This document shows positions 16,878 through 26,649 of a DNA stretch of 64,000 nucleotides, piece by piece; within the stretch, counting starts at the first letter, position 1; every line of letters starts with the position of its first letter. The stretch comes from Leptospiraceae bacterium (GTDB lineage: Bacteria; Spirochaetota; Leptospiria; Leptospirales; Leptospiraceae): contig JADJSX010000006.1 of the NCBI GenBank assembly GCA_016711485.1, positions 172,001 through 236,000 on the forward strand, written 5' to 3'. The translations under genes were made by a program, and so were the position numbers. The notes beneath the pieces are model-generated. The model was not told where the DNA came from. It did not search any database and worked only from the letters and a program-made list of their open reading frames with translations.

Positions 16878-18706
16878 AAGTTGTTTTCCTAATTTTTTTG
16901 GTAACGTGTACTTCCGTTTTTCCAACTGATCAAAAATATTCCTTAGATTATATCTATGTAAACGCAAATACTGGTCAATCAAGTGGAGGGCATTCCGCGA
17001 TTCGATTGGGTGATTTAGTTTACCACTTTCAATACTTTCCAGATAAAATTTTTCATATAGTAAGGGAACCATGGGAAAACTTTCAGTATATTTATGGAAT
17101 TCAGGAAAATAGAACTATATTTATTCGAAAGATTAAACTTTCTAAAGACAATTTTGATTTTTTTCTTTCGCGGATGAATGAAATATACCTCATTCAAAAG
17201 AAAGAGTTAGATACACTTTCAAAATTAGACAATGATGTAAAAATTTTAGAATCAGTGTTATATGGAGATCAGACATTACATTTAAAAGCGGCTGGATATT
17301 TTTCAGAAAATAATTCTCAAAATGATGATTTTGTAAGATTAGAAAAAAAAATTATCAGTGAATTTGGAAGTAACTTTATAATTAAAAATCTTAATCAAAC
17401 CAGAAAAATACTGAATAGTTATGAGTTTGTCAATTTTGATTTACCTGAACCGATTGATAAATCTGTTTATCCGAGAAATATTGATACTTTTTCTACTCAA
17501 TACTTAGAGAAACTTTCGTTATTAAAGGTTTACAGCGTATTGTATGAAAAAAATTCTTTAAATCCTGAATCAGTAATACAAAGTTCTTCTGGCGACTTAG
17601 TAATAGATAACGCTGTTTTAATAAAACTTTCTGCATATTTGGAAAGTATAGAAGATGAAATCATCTCTTTACTTAAATCAAATTCGAATAACAAAGGTTA
17701 TCCTTTATTAGTTTCGATTGCAAGATATTTGGTAATTCAAAAAACAATTCAAGAAAAAAAAATATTTCTGTTAGATTCTTTTGGGAAAAATCAAACTCTT
17801 GTAATTGGAGAAATTATTAAAAACAAACCATATTTAGAAAAAATCAATAAACAATTAACCTTAAAAGTAAAAAATGCATTTATCGAGTTTCAGAGTAATT
17901 TAGATTATAAACAAAGAAATTATAACGTTTTAGAAGATATCGTATCTCGAAAAAAAGAAATTCTAGAAGCACTAAAACAATCAAAACCAATTCGAGTAAA
18001 TTACGAAATAAATCTCCCATCGAAAGAGGAAGATGTTCGAATTGAATTTAATCAATCTTCTTTTAGCGAATTAAAAAAGGTCCTTAACCGTGCGATTTCA
18101 AATAGAGTAAAATATGAATTATATTTACAGAAAAAATATCCTTTTAATTTATTTGAAAAAAATTGTACTACGGAAATTTTTCATTCTATAAATTCTTTTT
18201 TCGAAAATGGTAATTCTGAATCTTCACAAAAACTTGGCGGAGTAGTGAAAGGGAATGATATTGGAGTATTTATTCCGGTTTATGCCTATTATGCTGTCAA
18301 AAAAAATTACAATGTATTTGCGGAAATTTCAGTTCCCTCTTTACGCTCTAGAATTCTAAGTCAAAATTCGGAGAAAGGTGTTTTATTTTCAATAAATGAG
18401 TCTTCTACAATTACATCCAAATTTTATAAATTTAATCAGGAGGATTCTATTTTTATATTTTTTACAGACGATGTATTATGGCAAAGACCATTTTATGGAA
18501 TTGTTAATTTGGTTGTAGGTATTGGAGAACTTGGTTACGGAATAATTATTTCACCATTTGATAAAGGAAATACAATTGTAAAAGGTCTGCAAGGAGTATT
18601 TTTTAGTGGTCCTGAAATTATTTTTTTTAATATTAGAAAAGGAACGTTTCTGTATGAATTAGATGGGCAGTGGAAGGATTCCAATGATGATAATTTCAAT
18701 AATTAA
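16835..18706 (+). CDS. DUF4105-like exported protein, permuted papain-like fold
   Basis: Signal-like segment LKVVFLIFLVTCTSVFPTDQ, then YVNANTGQSSGGHSAIRLGDLVYHFQ, which resembles the N-terminal block of DUF4105/Lnb periplasmic proteins with the His of GGHSAIR. Around residue 440 NLFEKNCTTEIFHS supplies the conserved Cys; His before Cys is the order of permuted NlpC/P60-like hydrolases. Middle residues 100-420 are helical. It is probably a periplasmic hydrolase or cell-wall protein. The ATG at 16835 overlaps the preceding gene by 43 nt; a TTG at 16874 would place the signal peptide at the very N-terminus with a 4-nt overlap. Family call is moderate and function open. Confidence 0.6.
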   Translation: MSEQKNLQTHSKELKVVFLIFLVTCTSVFPTDQKYSLDYIYVNANTGQSSGGHSAIRLGDLVYHFQYFPDKIFHIVREPWENFQYIYGIQENRTIFIRKIKLSKDNFDFFLSRMNEIYLIQKKELDTLSKLDNDVKILESVLYGDQTLHLKAAGYFSENNSQNDDFVRLEKKIISEFGSNFIIKNLNQTRKILNSYEFVNFDLPEPIDKSVYPRNIDTFSTQYLEKLSLLKVYSVLYEKNSLNPESVIQSSSGDLVIDNAVLIKLSAYLESIEDEIISLLKSNSNNKGYPLLVSIARYLVIQKTIQEKKIFLLDSFGKNQTLVIGEIIKNKPYLEKINKQLTLKVKNAFIEFQSNLDYKQRNYNVLEDIVSRKKEILEALKQSKPIRVNYEINLPSKEEDVRIEFNQSSFSELKKVLNRAISNRVKYELYLQKKYPFNLFEKNCTTEIFHSINSFFENGNSESSQKLGGVVKGNDIGVFIPVYAYYAVKKNYNVFAEISVPSLRSRILSQNSEKGVLFSINESSTITSKFYKFNQEDSIFIFFTDDVLWQRPFYGIVNLVVGIGELGYGIIISPFDKGNTIVKGLQGVFFSGPEIIFFNIRKGTFLYELDGQWKDSNDDNFNN

Positions 18707-18791
18707 CCAATCTCACTTCAAATCAAATTAAATTAAAGAAAAAAAAGCTAGTGTTCTTTTCTTCGTTAAAAAAAAATGAAAAAGGTGCTTT

Positions 18792-20423
18792 ATGTATAAA
18801 AAATCATTTTTTTTTGTAATTATTTTTTTCCTGTTTAGTGGTTTAGTTTATTTTACCCCATCTGCTTGGTTTATTTATTTTCCGAAAGAATATGTTTATA
18901 TTCTATCAATATTTTGTTCGTTGCTCCAGTTCTTTGTTGTTTACCGAATTAAGGCAAATAGAAATATTCCGAAAGTAATTCAAATGCAAGAGTATGGTAT
19001 TTGGATTTTGCTTTTTTTATCGTTTGTTTCTATGATTTTTTTTCCGGTTCGTAATCTGAATTTAGGGGATGGCGTATTATTATTAGAGCACGTCGCTCTC
19101 GAGTCGAAAATATTTGGCTACCATTTAACTATGGACGAAATCTTGGAGGCATTTATACATTCAATACTTTACACACAGTTTCAGACTTTTTTCTCGAATC
19201 CGATGCAAGTTTATCGGTTGGTAAGTACTTTTTTCGGATTTGTATCACTTAGTATTTTAGTTTACTTTTTTAGAAAATTTCAAATTAGTTTTATAGGGTA
19301 TTTTTTTGTTTTATTGTCAGGTGGAATGTATCTATTTTACGGCTACAGTGAAAATTATACTATTATAACTTCTGTTCTTTGGTTTTATATATTGTTTGTA
19401 ATTCAAAAAATTAAAGAAAATAAAGAAAGAAATTTACAAGTTTTAATACCTGTTTCTGTCATAGCTTGCAGTTTGATATTGTTACATTTAGTGAGTGGTT
19501 ACTTGATATTATCTTTGATATTTCTATGTTTTCATTTCTCTGATAAAGATAAATTTGTGCGTAATGCAATAATTTCTACTTTGGTTTCAATTCTTATTTT
19601 ATCACCTGTCTTTTTGTATTTCACATTTTTTTCTGAAGTAAGATTTGATTTTACACAAACTCATTTAACAAATCCGAAATTTTATCCGCTTAAAAAAATG
19701 ATTTCTATCAATCATTTTCGGGATATACTTTTTTGTATTATAGGTTCAGCCTTTTTACCATTTGTGTTCATTATTTATAATATGAGTTTTAACTGGACTG
19801 AATTAAAAAAAGTTTTTTTAAAAAGAGAAATTCAATTTATATTATATGTGCTGGTTGGATTTTCTATTCACGGTTTCGTCCATTACCCGCAGTTAGGATT
19901 TCCTGCTGATTGGGATCTATTAGCATTTTATTGGACACCTATAAGTTTTTTAGGTGTATTTATATGGAAAGAAATGCACCAAATTTCAAAGGAAAATAAT
20001 AACGAATCTAGAATAAATATTTCGTATGAATTGATTCCGATTCTTTTATTTTCAGGGAGTATTTTTGTAATTAATTTTCTTTTTCTAAGTCATTTGGATT
20101 TGAATTCGATGAAAATTTTAGAAACTTCTCTAAATCGAATAGAAAAATTTTCTGAATTGGAAGATACAAAGAAAATTGAAACTGTAAAACCTAGCCATAA
20201 AAAATTCTATTTGAAAGTTAGTTTCTTTTTATATGAATCTTTTGATAAACTAACAAATATAAATCCGAACGAAGATATTGCTAGATTAATGAAAGAAAAT
20301 CGCCAATTCAAAATAGAATTAGAGCAAAATATTAATTTAGTAGAATCTAAATGGCAAAAAGATTTTTATCGTCGAATGACAGATTACCACATTGAATACT
20401 TAAAACTTTTGCAAGAGAAATGA
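18792..20423 (+). CDS. Polytopic membrane protein, possible GT-C-type glycosyltransferase
   Basis: A 543-residue protein with about ten to twelve hydrophobic segments, a soluble C-terminal tail of some 90 residues, and a first large loop with LNLGDGVLLLEHV after the second or third segment. The topology and the acidic residue in the first loop resemble GT-C lipid-linked-sugar transferases such as the PMT/ArnT-like group, but no diagnostic motif is complete. The start has a GGTGCTTT leader with AAAAGG upstream. Its 3' end overlaps the convergent response-regulator gene by 24 nt. Function uncertain. Confidence 0.55.
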   Translation: MYKKSFFFVIIFFLFSGLVYFTPSAWFIYFPKEYVYILSIFCSLLQFFVVYRIKANRNIPKVIQMQEYGIWILLFLSFVSMIFFPVRNLNLGDGVLLLEHVALESKIFGYHLTMDEILEAFIHSILYTQFQTFFSNPMQVYRLVSTFFGFVSLSILVYFFRKFQISFIGYFFVLLSGGMYLFYGYSENYTIITSVLWFYILFVIQKIKENKERNLQVLIPVSVIACSLILLHLVSGYLILSLIFLCFHFSDKDKFVRNAIISTLVSILILSPVFLYFTFFSEVRFDFTQTHLTNPKFYPLKKMISINHFRDILFCIIGSAFLPFVFIIYNMSFNWTELKKVFLKREIQFILYVLVGFSIHGFVHYPQLGFPADWDLLAFYWTPISFLGVFIWKEMHQISKENNNESRINISYELIPILLFSGSIFVINFLFLSHLDLNSMKILETSLNRIEKFSELEDTKKIETVKPSHKKFYLKVSFFLYESFDKLTNINPNEDIARLMKENRQFKIELEQNINLVESKWQKDFYRRMTDYHIEYLKLLQEK

Positions 20424-21506
20424 TAGATTTTTTTCTGGATAAAGTTTTAAATTTTCTGCTATGTATGTATCTATAGTCTTTTTCATATCAGTAAAGTTAC
20501 TCTCATTTTGATAAATTTTGAGCATATTTAAAACGAAAAGGTCAAAGTTTAACTTTGCATTCTTTTCGGTAGGTAAAAATCCTGTATTGTAAATTAGTAG
20601 TATTGAATCTTCTTCCAATTTCTTTTCCATTGTAATAAATTCAGAATTAGGCATTACACCAATTATATTTGATACTTCGGATTCTAGATGTATTACGTCT
20701 GATTGATTTTTTGAAAATAGAATTGGATTGGTCCCACCTCCATTTGAATAATATACAACTTTTTCTTTTTTATTTAAGTGGAGGCAAATAGCCGTTAGTG
20801 TATGAATATTTATTTTATAATATAATTCATTATTTAACGCTGAAAGAATCTTACTTGGAACGGTTTCATTTTTTAAAATATCCTTTAGAATACAAATAGT
20901 TAAAAGTCCAATAAAACTGGAAGTAACTCCATTACCTTCGATTTCTCCAAAAATAATAATTGAATTTCCGTCAACTTCTTGCGTGTAATGAAAACAGCCT
21001 GAAACAAAAGAATAAGCATGAAAGTCAGCATAGACTAGATCAGAATTCAGTTTTGGGGAAACAACTTGTTTCTGTATGGTTGAGATAAATCTCATATTGT
21101 GTTCTAAATTTTCTTGGTAGTTATGATTATTTTTTAAAAGAGTATAATATTCGATAGCTCTTTCAATAGCTATTTTTACTGACTCCAAGGAAAATGGTTT
21201 TAATAAAAAGTCAGATGCTTTATTTTTAAGACTTGATACTACTGATTGTATATCGCTTTCTCCACTCATCATGATTACTTGCGTAAATGAGCTGATTTTT
21301 TTAACTTCTGGAAGTAAGTTCAAACCATTGTCGTTCGGAAGAAAAATATCTAAGAAAATAATAGGATTTAATTCATTTCGAAAATATGGGATGGCTTTAT
21401 CTGGAGAATCAAAATATTTACTCCTAAATCCTAAATTTTCTATGATCATTTGGAGGGCTGCTCCAATTTCATGAGAGTCGTCAATAATAAGTATTTCTAT
21501 TTTCAA
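20400..21506 (-). CDS. Response regulator fused to a degenerate PP2C/SpoIIE-like domain
   Basis: A receiver domain (residues 1-120) has the acidic pair IIDD, phospho-acceptor Asp 53 in IIFLDIFLP, and Lys in FLLKPFS. The remainder follows the SpoIIE/RsbU phosphatase plan (FVSGCFHY, IIFGEIEGNG, YYSNGGGTNPILF, DSILLIYNTG). The metal-binding acids are replaced: GDFYD reads GCFHY, DVSGHG reads EIEGNG, and the final DD pair is missing. It therefore looks phosphorylation-regulated but phosphatase-inactive, perhaps a binding module. It is 3 nt downstream of the next gene on the same strand, so they are likely co-transcribed. Confidence 0.75.
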   Translation of the reverse strand: MKIEILIIDDSHEIGAALQMIIENLGFRSKYFDSPDKAIPYFRNELNPIIFLDIFLPNDNGLNLLPEVKKISSFTQVIMMSGESDIQSVVSSLKNKASDFLLKPFSLESVKIAIERAIEYYTLLKNNHNYQENLEHNMRFISTIQKQVVSPKLNSDLVYADFHAYSFVSGCFHYTQEVDGNSIIIFGEIEGNGVTSSFIGLLTICILKDILKNETVPSKILSALNNELYYKINIHTLTAICLHLNKKEKVVYYSNGGGTNPILFSKNQSDVIHLESEVSNIIGVMPNSEFITMEKKLEEDSILLIYNTGFLPTEKNAKLNFDLFVLNMLKIYQNESNFTDMKKTIDTYIAENLKLYPEKNLSFLLQKF

Positions 21507-21509
21507 TTC

Positions 21510-22322
21510 CTACTCCAACAAAAAAAAATTTGTAGCTTGAGCTTGTTTTACTTTTTCAAAGTATTTTTTACTAAATATAGTCTCTTTTAAATACTCGTCC
21601 TTGGTAAATAACATTTCTCCATGTTTCCATTTATATATTTCATTTGTGTCGCTAAAGGCTATTTTTTCTGTTTGAACAAATTTACTTAAATCCCTAACTG
21701 TATATTTATTAAATTTTTCCAAAATTGCTTTAAAATGGCCTTGTTTTATTGGATCTACAAATAGAAATTCCTTTTGAAATAAAACTGCATCATGAAAATA
21801 TTCTGGAATATTGAAAATTCCATAACAATTCATTGCAGAAAAAAGTAAAAATATAAATTGGGTTAATTCTTTGAATATATTTAGTCCTGGAAATTCCTGT
21901 CCTTGAAATAAAATTTTTTTACCTTTTAGTTTTCCGAGATTAATATTTTGAGTTAATAACCAATCTATATAAATCATCCTCCGATCTTCTTCAATAACCT
22001 TTATATGAAATTCTGCTATCTTTAATCGTATATGAACTAAAATTTCATCGGACTGAGTTTTTATATAGGTTCTATTGTCTAGGTCTGACAGAGGCTCCGT
22101 AATTACTTTTATGTTTTCATAGCCTCGCTGTTTTATTTTGGATAATATTTGTGATTCTTCTAATAGTTTATGAATTTCTTGGTTAGAGAATTTTCCGAAA
22201 ATTAATTTGTCAATGTTGAGAGTTGTGCTTAATTCAGTAGAAAAATCCAGTAAATCTAAATCTCCTATTTTATCGGAATCATTCTGTATATTTCGCTTAT
22301 CGCTTTGTTCAAAAATATTCAT
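21510..22322 (-). CDS. Conserved hypothetical protein
   Basis: A 270-residue soluble protein, rich in Lys and Ile, with no signal peptide or membrane segment. I chose the ATG at 22322, which directly follows the HDAC-like stop codon; a TTG five codons upstream would overlap it. The gene lies between the HDAC-like enzyme and the response regulator in one run. I recognise no motif. A role with the neighbouring regulator is possible from context only. Confidence 0.55.
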   Translation of the reverse strand: MNIFEQSDKRNIQNDSDKIGDLDLLDFSTELSTTLNIDKLIFGKFSNQEIHKLLEESQILSKIKQRGYENIKVITEPLSDLDNRTYIKTQSDEILVHIRLKIAEFHIKVIEEDRRMIYIDWLLTQNINLGKLKGKKILFQGQEFPGLNIFKELTQFIFLLFSAMNCYGIFNIPEYFHDAVLFQKEFLFVDPIKQGHFKAILEKFNKYTVRDLSKFVQTEKIAFSDTNEIYKWKHGEMLFTKDEYLKETIFSKKYFEKVKQAQATNFFLLE

Positions 22323-22323
22323 A

Positions 22324-23262
22324 TTAAGTTCTCGCAAACACTTGTGCAGTATGATAATGAATTTTTACAGTATCTAAGAAATGTTTAGCATAACCACCTG
22401 CCGTAACGATTACTGTGCGCGCTTTGACTTCTAACGCAAAATTTTTAACGATTTGATCTCTTTTTTCTAATCCATCAAAGGATAATTTTATACTTCCTAA
22501 CCTATCTCCTTCGAATGGATCTGCTCCCGCTAAATAGAAAATTAAATCAGGTTTTATTTGTCTTTTTATTTCTATTAGGTTTTTATCTAATAGAGACAGG
22601 TATTCTGAATTTGAAAGATTTTCAGGAAGAGATACATCAAAATTTGAAACTTCTTTTTTGGGATAGATATTATCTTGGTGCATTGAAAAAGTAAAGACTG
22701 AAGGATCATCTTTAAATATATGTGCTGTTCCATTTCCTTGGTGAACATCTAAGTCAATGATTAATACTGATTTGCCGGGATTATTTTTTAGAAATATTCT
22801 GGAAGCTACGGCAACATCATTTAAATAACAAAATCCCTCTGCATGATCTGAAAAACTATGATGCAGACCGCCTCCTAAATTCATAACAAATGGATAATCT
22901 TTTGATAACTCCATGGCTAAAATAGTTCCGCCAACTCCGTATAAAAAACTTTCCAAAATTCTATCTGTTAATGGTAATTCAGAAAACCTTGTTCTATCCG
23001 TAATTTTTAAATTGAATAAGTCATCTAAATATTCTTTTGTATGAATGGTCGCTAGTTGTTCAATGGTTGCCTTCTCAGGTTCGTGTATTGTGATTTTGCT
23101 AAAACTTTCATCTAGGCAAATTAATTCATATATTTTTGAAAATTTATTTCCTGGAAATACATGGTCACCTAAATAGATATCATAATAAGTTGAGTATACT
23201 ATTGAAAAATTATTTTCAGAGTATGGATTATTCTTTGAGAAAAAAAAATCAAATAAATTCAT
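22324..23262 (-). CDS. HDAC-family deacetylase (AcuC/HDAC-like)
   Basis: Zinc-dependent amidohydrolase of the histone-deacetylase fold. The motifs are in order: LGGGLHHSFSDHAEGFCYLND (paired His), IIDLDVHQGNGT (zinc Asp and His), LAGADPFEGDRLG (zinc Asp) and VTAGGYA (catalytic Tyr). The 312 residues fit bacterial family members, which deacetylate acetyl-lysine, acetylpolyamines or other acyl amides. Its ATG overlaps the stop of recJ by 4 nt, so the two are probably co-translated. The substrate cannot be deduced. Confidence 0.88.
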   Translation of the reverse strand: MNLFDFFFSKNNPYSENNFSIVYSTYYDIYLGDHVFPGNKFSKIYELICLDESFSKITIHEPEKATIEQLATIHTKEYLDDLFNLKITDRTRFSELPLTDRILESFLYGVGGTILAMELSKDYPFVMNLGGGLHHSFSDHAEGFCYLNDVAVASRIFLKNNPGKSVLIIDLDVHQGNGTAHIFKDDPSVFTFSMHQDNIYPKKEVSNFDVSLPENLSNSEYLSLLDKNLIEIKRQIKPDLIFYLAGADPFEGDRLGSIKLSFDGLEKRDQIVKNFALEVKARTVIVTAGGYAKHFLDTVKIHYHTAQVFART

Positions 23263-25073
23263 GATTGAAAATTCGTTACGACAAATTGAATCGTAGTTGC
23301 ATTATTAAAAAAATTCTCTTCTATAAATCCAAATAAATCAATCGAGGGTGATTTGGCTATGAAGTTTTCCAGTTCGGATGCTCTATTCCAAATTAGGAAT
23401 TTAATTTTATTACTCGCTCCTAAAATTTGAAAACGGGCATGTTGGCCATCGGACATTGGTTTGAATCCAATTATTTTTACATTTTTAATTGAGAGTAGGG
23501 GTTCTGGATTTTCTTGGCCGAATGGTTGAAATATCTGTAACTCTTTAAAAATCTTTTCAGTCATTTCAGATCCAGAAAAACTTACTATACTTTTTTTGGG
23601 AATAACTTCTGTTACACTCTGTTGTAGCCAGCCAGATGCTATTAAATTAATTTTTTCTTCTAAGTGTGGAATGTTTTTGAGTTCAATCGAAAAACCGCCA
23701 GCTTCCTTATGCCCTCCAAAATGAATTAGTAAATCTGAAACTGAATTAAGTAAATCTAATACATTTTCATTTGAATAAGATCGAATGCTACCTCTACCGT
23801 GACCGTGGTCGGGTGTAATAAAAATAGCAGGGCGTTTATAGGTTTCAACTAATTTTGTGGCTACAATTCCGGATACACCTGGCTCCATATCTGGCTCATA
23901 ACAAAAAATTACATCCTGTTTTGTTCTTTCTGGTTTTCTTTTGAAATATTGATCTACTTTAAATAAATTTCTTTTGGTTCTTTCTTTTCTTTCAGAATTC
24001 AGTTGTAATAAATCCTTAGAAGCGGACTCAGCATTTGAATCATTGTTTGAAAGTAATAGATTTACGGCTACTTCTGTTTTGCCCATACGACCGGCCGCAT
24101 TGAGTGCAGGTCCTATGCTCCACCCAAGATCTTTGGAAGTAATTTTTTCTGGGTTCAGTTTCAAAGAAGACATTAGTTGAAAAAGTCCGCGACGATTTTC
24201 CGGTTTAGTTTTTAATACAGTTTTTAGTGTTTCAATCCCGTTTTTTACAATTACTCTATTTTCACCAAACAATGGCATCATGTCAGTAATTGTACCGATA
24301 GACGAAAGATCTAGTAGTGATTTTAATTTTTCTAACACCGATGGATTTTTTTTAATTACATCTGCAATATTTATTTTTCTATATATATTTTCCAAATTAG
24401 GAAATAAAGAATCAGAAGATTTGATAGCTGAATCTTTTAGGACTTCATCTAAATGAAAAGCAAAAATTAATTTCATAGCTAAAGTAGAAGTACAAATCTT
24501 TTTTTCTGGATAAATGGAATCTTCCCTTTTAGGATTAATTAATTTACAGTTTGGAATTTTAATTGGAATTTCATGATGGTCTAATACGATTACTTCAATC
24601 CCTTGTTCTGCCAATTCATTTATTTCTTGGTAATTTGAAGTTCCAAAGTCTAATGTAATTAATAGATTTGGTTTTTCAGATTTAATAAAGTTTACAGCAC
24701 TTGGACAGAGACCATAATCGTCGTTAGCCGATGAAGTTTTTATAGTTAACTTTCCGCCTAGTTTTTCGTGATATTCTCGTAAAAAGAAAGCCAAATGTGC
24801 CGTAGAAGAAATACCGTCAGTATCTCTATCTCCGAAAAGTAAAATATGATTTTTATTTTGGATATGATTTTTTATTACTTGGATAGATTCTGTTAAATCT
24901 GGAAGTAAAAAAGGGGATGGCAAATTTATAAGTTCAGGATTTAAGAATAAATCCCAATCCTTTTTATCTGGAAGAATCGATTTTAGAATATAAAATTGAA
25001 GAGGAGACAGACTTTTTACTTCAGAAGATTTTAATTCAGAATAATCGATTCCATGTGTAATATTTTCAGACAT
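23259..25073 (-). CDS. recJ: Single-stranded-DNA exonuclease RecJ
   Basis: A 604-residue DHH/DHHA1 nuclease that degrades single-stranded DNA 5' to 3' in recombination and mismatch repair. Motif I is GDRDTDGISST, the DHH motif is VIVLDHHEIP, and DHHA1 has LIHFGGHKEAGGFSIE. The C-terminal OB-like region follows (FQPFGQENPEPLLSIKNVKI). The length is typical. The usual motif-I DxDxDG reads DRDTDG, still within family range. Bactofilin precedes it with a 9-nt gap and the HDAC gene overlaps its end. Confidence 0.93.
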   Translation of the reverse strand: MSENITHGIDYSELKSSEVKSLSPLQFYILKSILPDKKDWDLFLNPELINLPSPFLLPDLTESIQVIKNHIQNKNHILLFGDRDTDGISSTAHLAFFLREYHEKLGGKLTIKTSSANDDYGLCPSAVNFIKSEKPNLLITLDFGTSNYQEINELAEQGIEVIVLDHHEIPIKIPNCKLINPKREDSIYPEKKICTSTLAMKLIFAFHLDEVLKDSAIKSSDSLFPNLENIYRKINIADVIKKNPSVLEKLKSLLDLSSIGTITDMMPLFGENRVIVKNGIETLKTVLKTKPENRRGLFQLMSSLKLNPEKITSKDLGWSIGPALNAAGRMGKTEVAVNLLLSNNDSNAESASKDLLQLNSERKERTKRNLFKVDQYFKRKPERTKQDVIFCYEPDMEPGVSGIVATKLVETYKRPAIFITPDHGHGRGSIRSYSNENVLDLLNSVSDLLIHFGGHKEAGGFSIELKNIPHLEEKINLIASGWLQQSVTEVIPKKSIVSFSGSEMTEKIFKELQIFQPFGQENPEPLLSIKNVKIIGFKPMSDGQHARFQILGASNKIKFLIWNRASELENFIAKSPSIDLFGFIEENFFNNATTIQFVVTNFQS

Positions 25074-25082
25074 GAAATAAGG

Positions 25083-25403
25083 TCACATAATGCAGTTGCC
25101 AGAAAATTTAGCACCAGACTGAATATCTAAAGAAGGTGTTTTAATATCGCCGATTATTGTTCCCGTTTTACCGACTTCTATTTTTTCTCGCGCTTCAACG
25201 TTACCCCTCAATGATCCATTTACAGATAATGAATTAACAGTTATATCTGCGTCAACTTGCCCGGTTTCGTCTACAATCAAATCACCGTTAGACTCTATAG
25301 TCCCTTTCATCTGACCTTTGAGTCGTAAAGAGTTATTAAATCTCAAAGTACCTTTGAAGACTATATCTTCACCAATAATTGTATCGGCTTTTTCTTCGCT
25401 CAT
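25083..25403 (-). CDS. Bactofilin (polymer-forming cytoskeletal protein)
   Basis: The 106 residues are nearly all one bactofilin (DUF583) domain: IGEDIVFKGTLRF, LKGQMKGTIESNGDLIVDETGQV, SLRGNVEAREKIEVGKTGTIIGDIKTPSLDI. These repeats form a right-handed beta-helix that polymerises into nucleotide-independent filaments; bactofilins shape cells and position wall enzymes. Very short termini, no membrane anchor. It starts the likely unit bactofilin-recJ-HDAC on the minus strand. Confidence 0.92.
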   Translation of the reverse strand: MSEEKADTIIGEDIVFKGTLRFNNSLRLKGQMKGTIESNGDLIVDETGQVDADITVNSLSVNGSLRGNVEAREKIEVGKTGTIIGDIKTPSLDIQSGAKFSGNCIM

Positions 25404-25473
25404 TGCTAAATTTGCTCCCTAAACTTATATCCTTACAGTCAACTATAATAGGGGATTCGATGCAAGAAAAAAA

Positions 25474-26640
25474 TCAGTATGCAGCTACAAGAATAGTTTC
25501 TATTTCATTTCTAGGAAGTTCTCTCGGTAAACAGTCAAGAAATGTCATTGAAAACGCAAGTGATGCAATTTTTGGAAGTTCGTTTTTCTTAACTTCGTAT
25601 TCAGAAAGTCTCTGCGGAATTTTAAGCTCGATATAAATTTTGCGAATTCCTTCGACAGCTTTGATCGCAGCCTCAATTACAGATATATCACTTGTATCTT
25701 CATCAAGAGCTCTTGCAATCATAACATATTTATTCGCTGAAGTTGTAAGATTGTATTCCATAATGTGAGGAAGTAAAATAGACATTGCTTGAAAAATATC
25801 TAGTTTTGTTAAACTCATTGTAGCCAGAGAGATTGCAAAACAGAGACCTAAAGAACTTACAGATTGACTAATTCCAGTTAATAAACTTGCTGCATAGAGT
25901 GCATTTTTGGCAGCTATGTTTTTTGGATCTCTTATTGATGTTATAATATTTTTAGATACCAATTCGATAGCCCTCAATGAGGAAGAGTTGGTTATTTCAT
26001 TTGCATATTTAGATAATATTGTATCAATCGCTGCGGCCAATATGGAAGTTCCGGTTTTGGCAATATCAGAGGAGGTCATATGAAGGCCAATCTTTGCGTC
26101 TGCTATTATTAGTTCTGGAAATAAATCAGCAGAGGAAAAGTATTTTCTTTCGTTGTCTTTTTCATCTAATATTGTACAGAACGGAGCGCACTCAATTCCC
26201 ATTAATGGCATTGTTGGTATAACTATCAAAGGTAATGGTTTTTTTTTGGGGCTTTTTGTCTTATGAAGTAGCTCCTCAGCAAACAAATCATTTGTTGCAA
26301 GAATAGAAACGACTTTCGCAATATTTACTGATTCGTAAGCACCGTAGGCAATTACACAATTTACCTGAGATTGCCTAGCAAAATGTGCGGCCGTATCCAA
26401 TTCTTTATAAGTTCCGACATTTTCTATGTCGTCATAAATGATTAATCCTTCTGTATCGCGTTCGATACTAGACTTAAGTATGTAAAGCTCATTTGGGTTC
26501 TGCATTTCCTTCTGTGTTGTAATAAGAAGAAAACGCGATCCTATATGTTTTATGAAATGCCCCACTTTGGGGGCACAGTCTATCTCAATGTGAAGTTTAC
26601 AGGGGAAGTGAAAGTTGACCCAATCTTGTAGAACAGGCAT
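25474..26640 (-). CDS. Iron-containing alcohol dehydrogenase-fold protein, probable pseudoenzyme
   Basis: The 388 residues follow the two-domain iron-ADH plan. The pieces AKTGTSILAAAIDTI, GLCFAISLATMS and LDIFQAMSILLPHIMEYN align with the family's TGMDALTHAIEAY, GxxHAxAHxLGG and LPHGxxNAVLLPHV. All four metal ligands (one Asp, three His) are replaced by Ser, Ala, Phe and Ile. The nucleotide-binding GGGS is also replaced (VIAYGAYES). So the fold is clear but normal dehydrogenase activity is unlikely. It precedes bactofilin with 70 nt between. Role unknown. Confidence 0.72.
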   Translation of the reverse strand: MPVLQDWVNFHFPCKLHIEIDCAPKVGHFIKHIGSRFLLITTQKEMQNPNELYILKSSIERDTEGLIIYDDIENVGTYKELDTAAHFARQSQVNCVIAYGAYESVNIAKVVSILATNDLFAEELLHKTKSPKKKPLPLIVIPTMPLMGIECAPFCTILDEKDNERKYFSSADLFPELIIADAKIGLHMTSSDIAKTGTSILAAAIDTILSKYANEITNSSSLRAIELVSKNIITSIRDPKNIAAKNALYAASLLTGISQSVSSLGLCFAISLATMSLTKLDIFQAMSILLPHIMEYNLTTSANKYVMIARALDEDTSDISVIEAAIKAVEGIRKIYIELKIPQRLSEYEVKKNELPKIASLAFSMTFLDCLPRELPRNEIETILVAAY

Positions 26641-26649
26641 TTATCGCTT

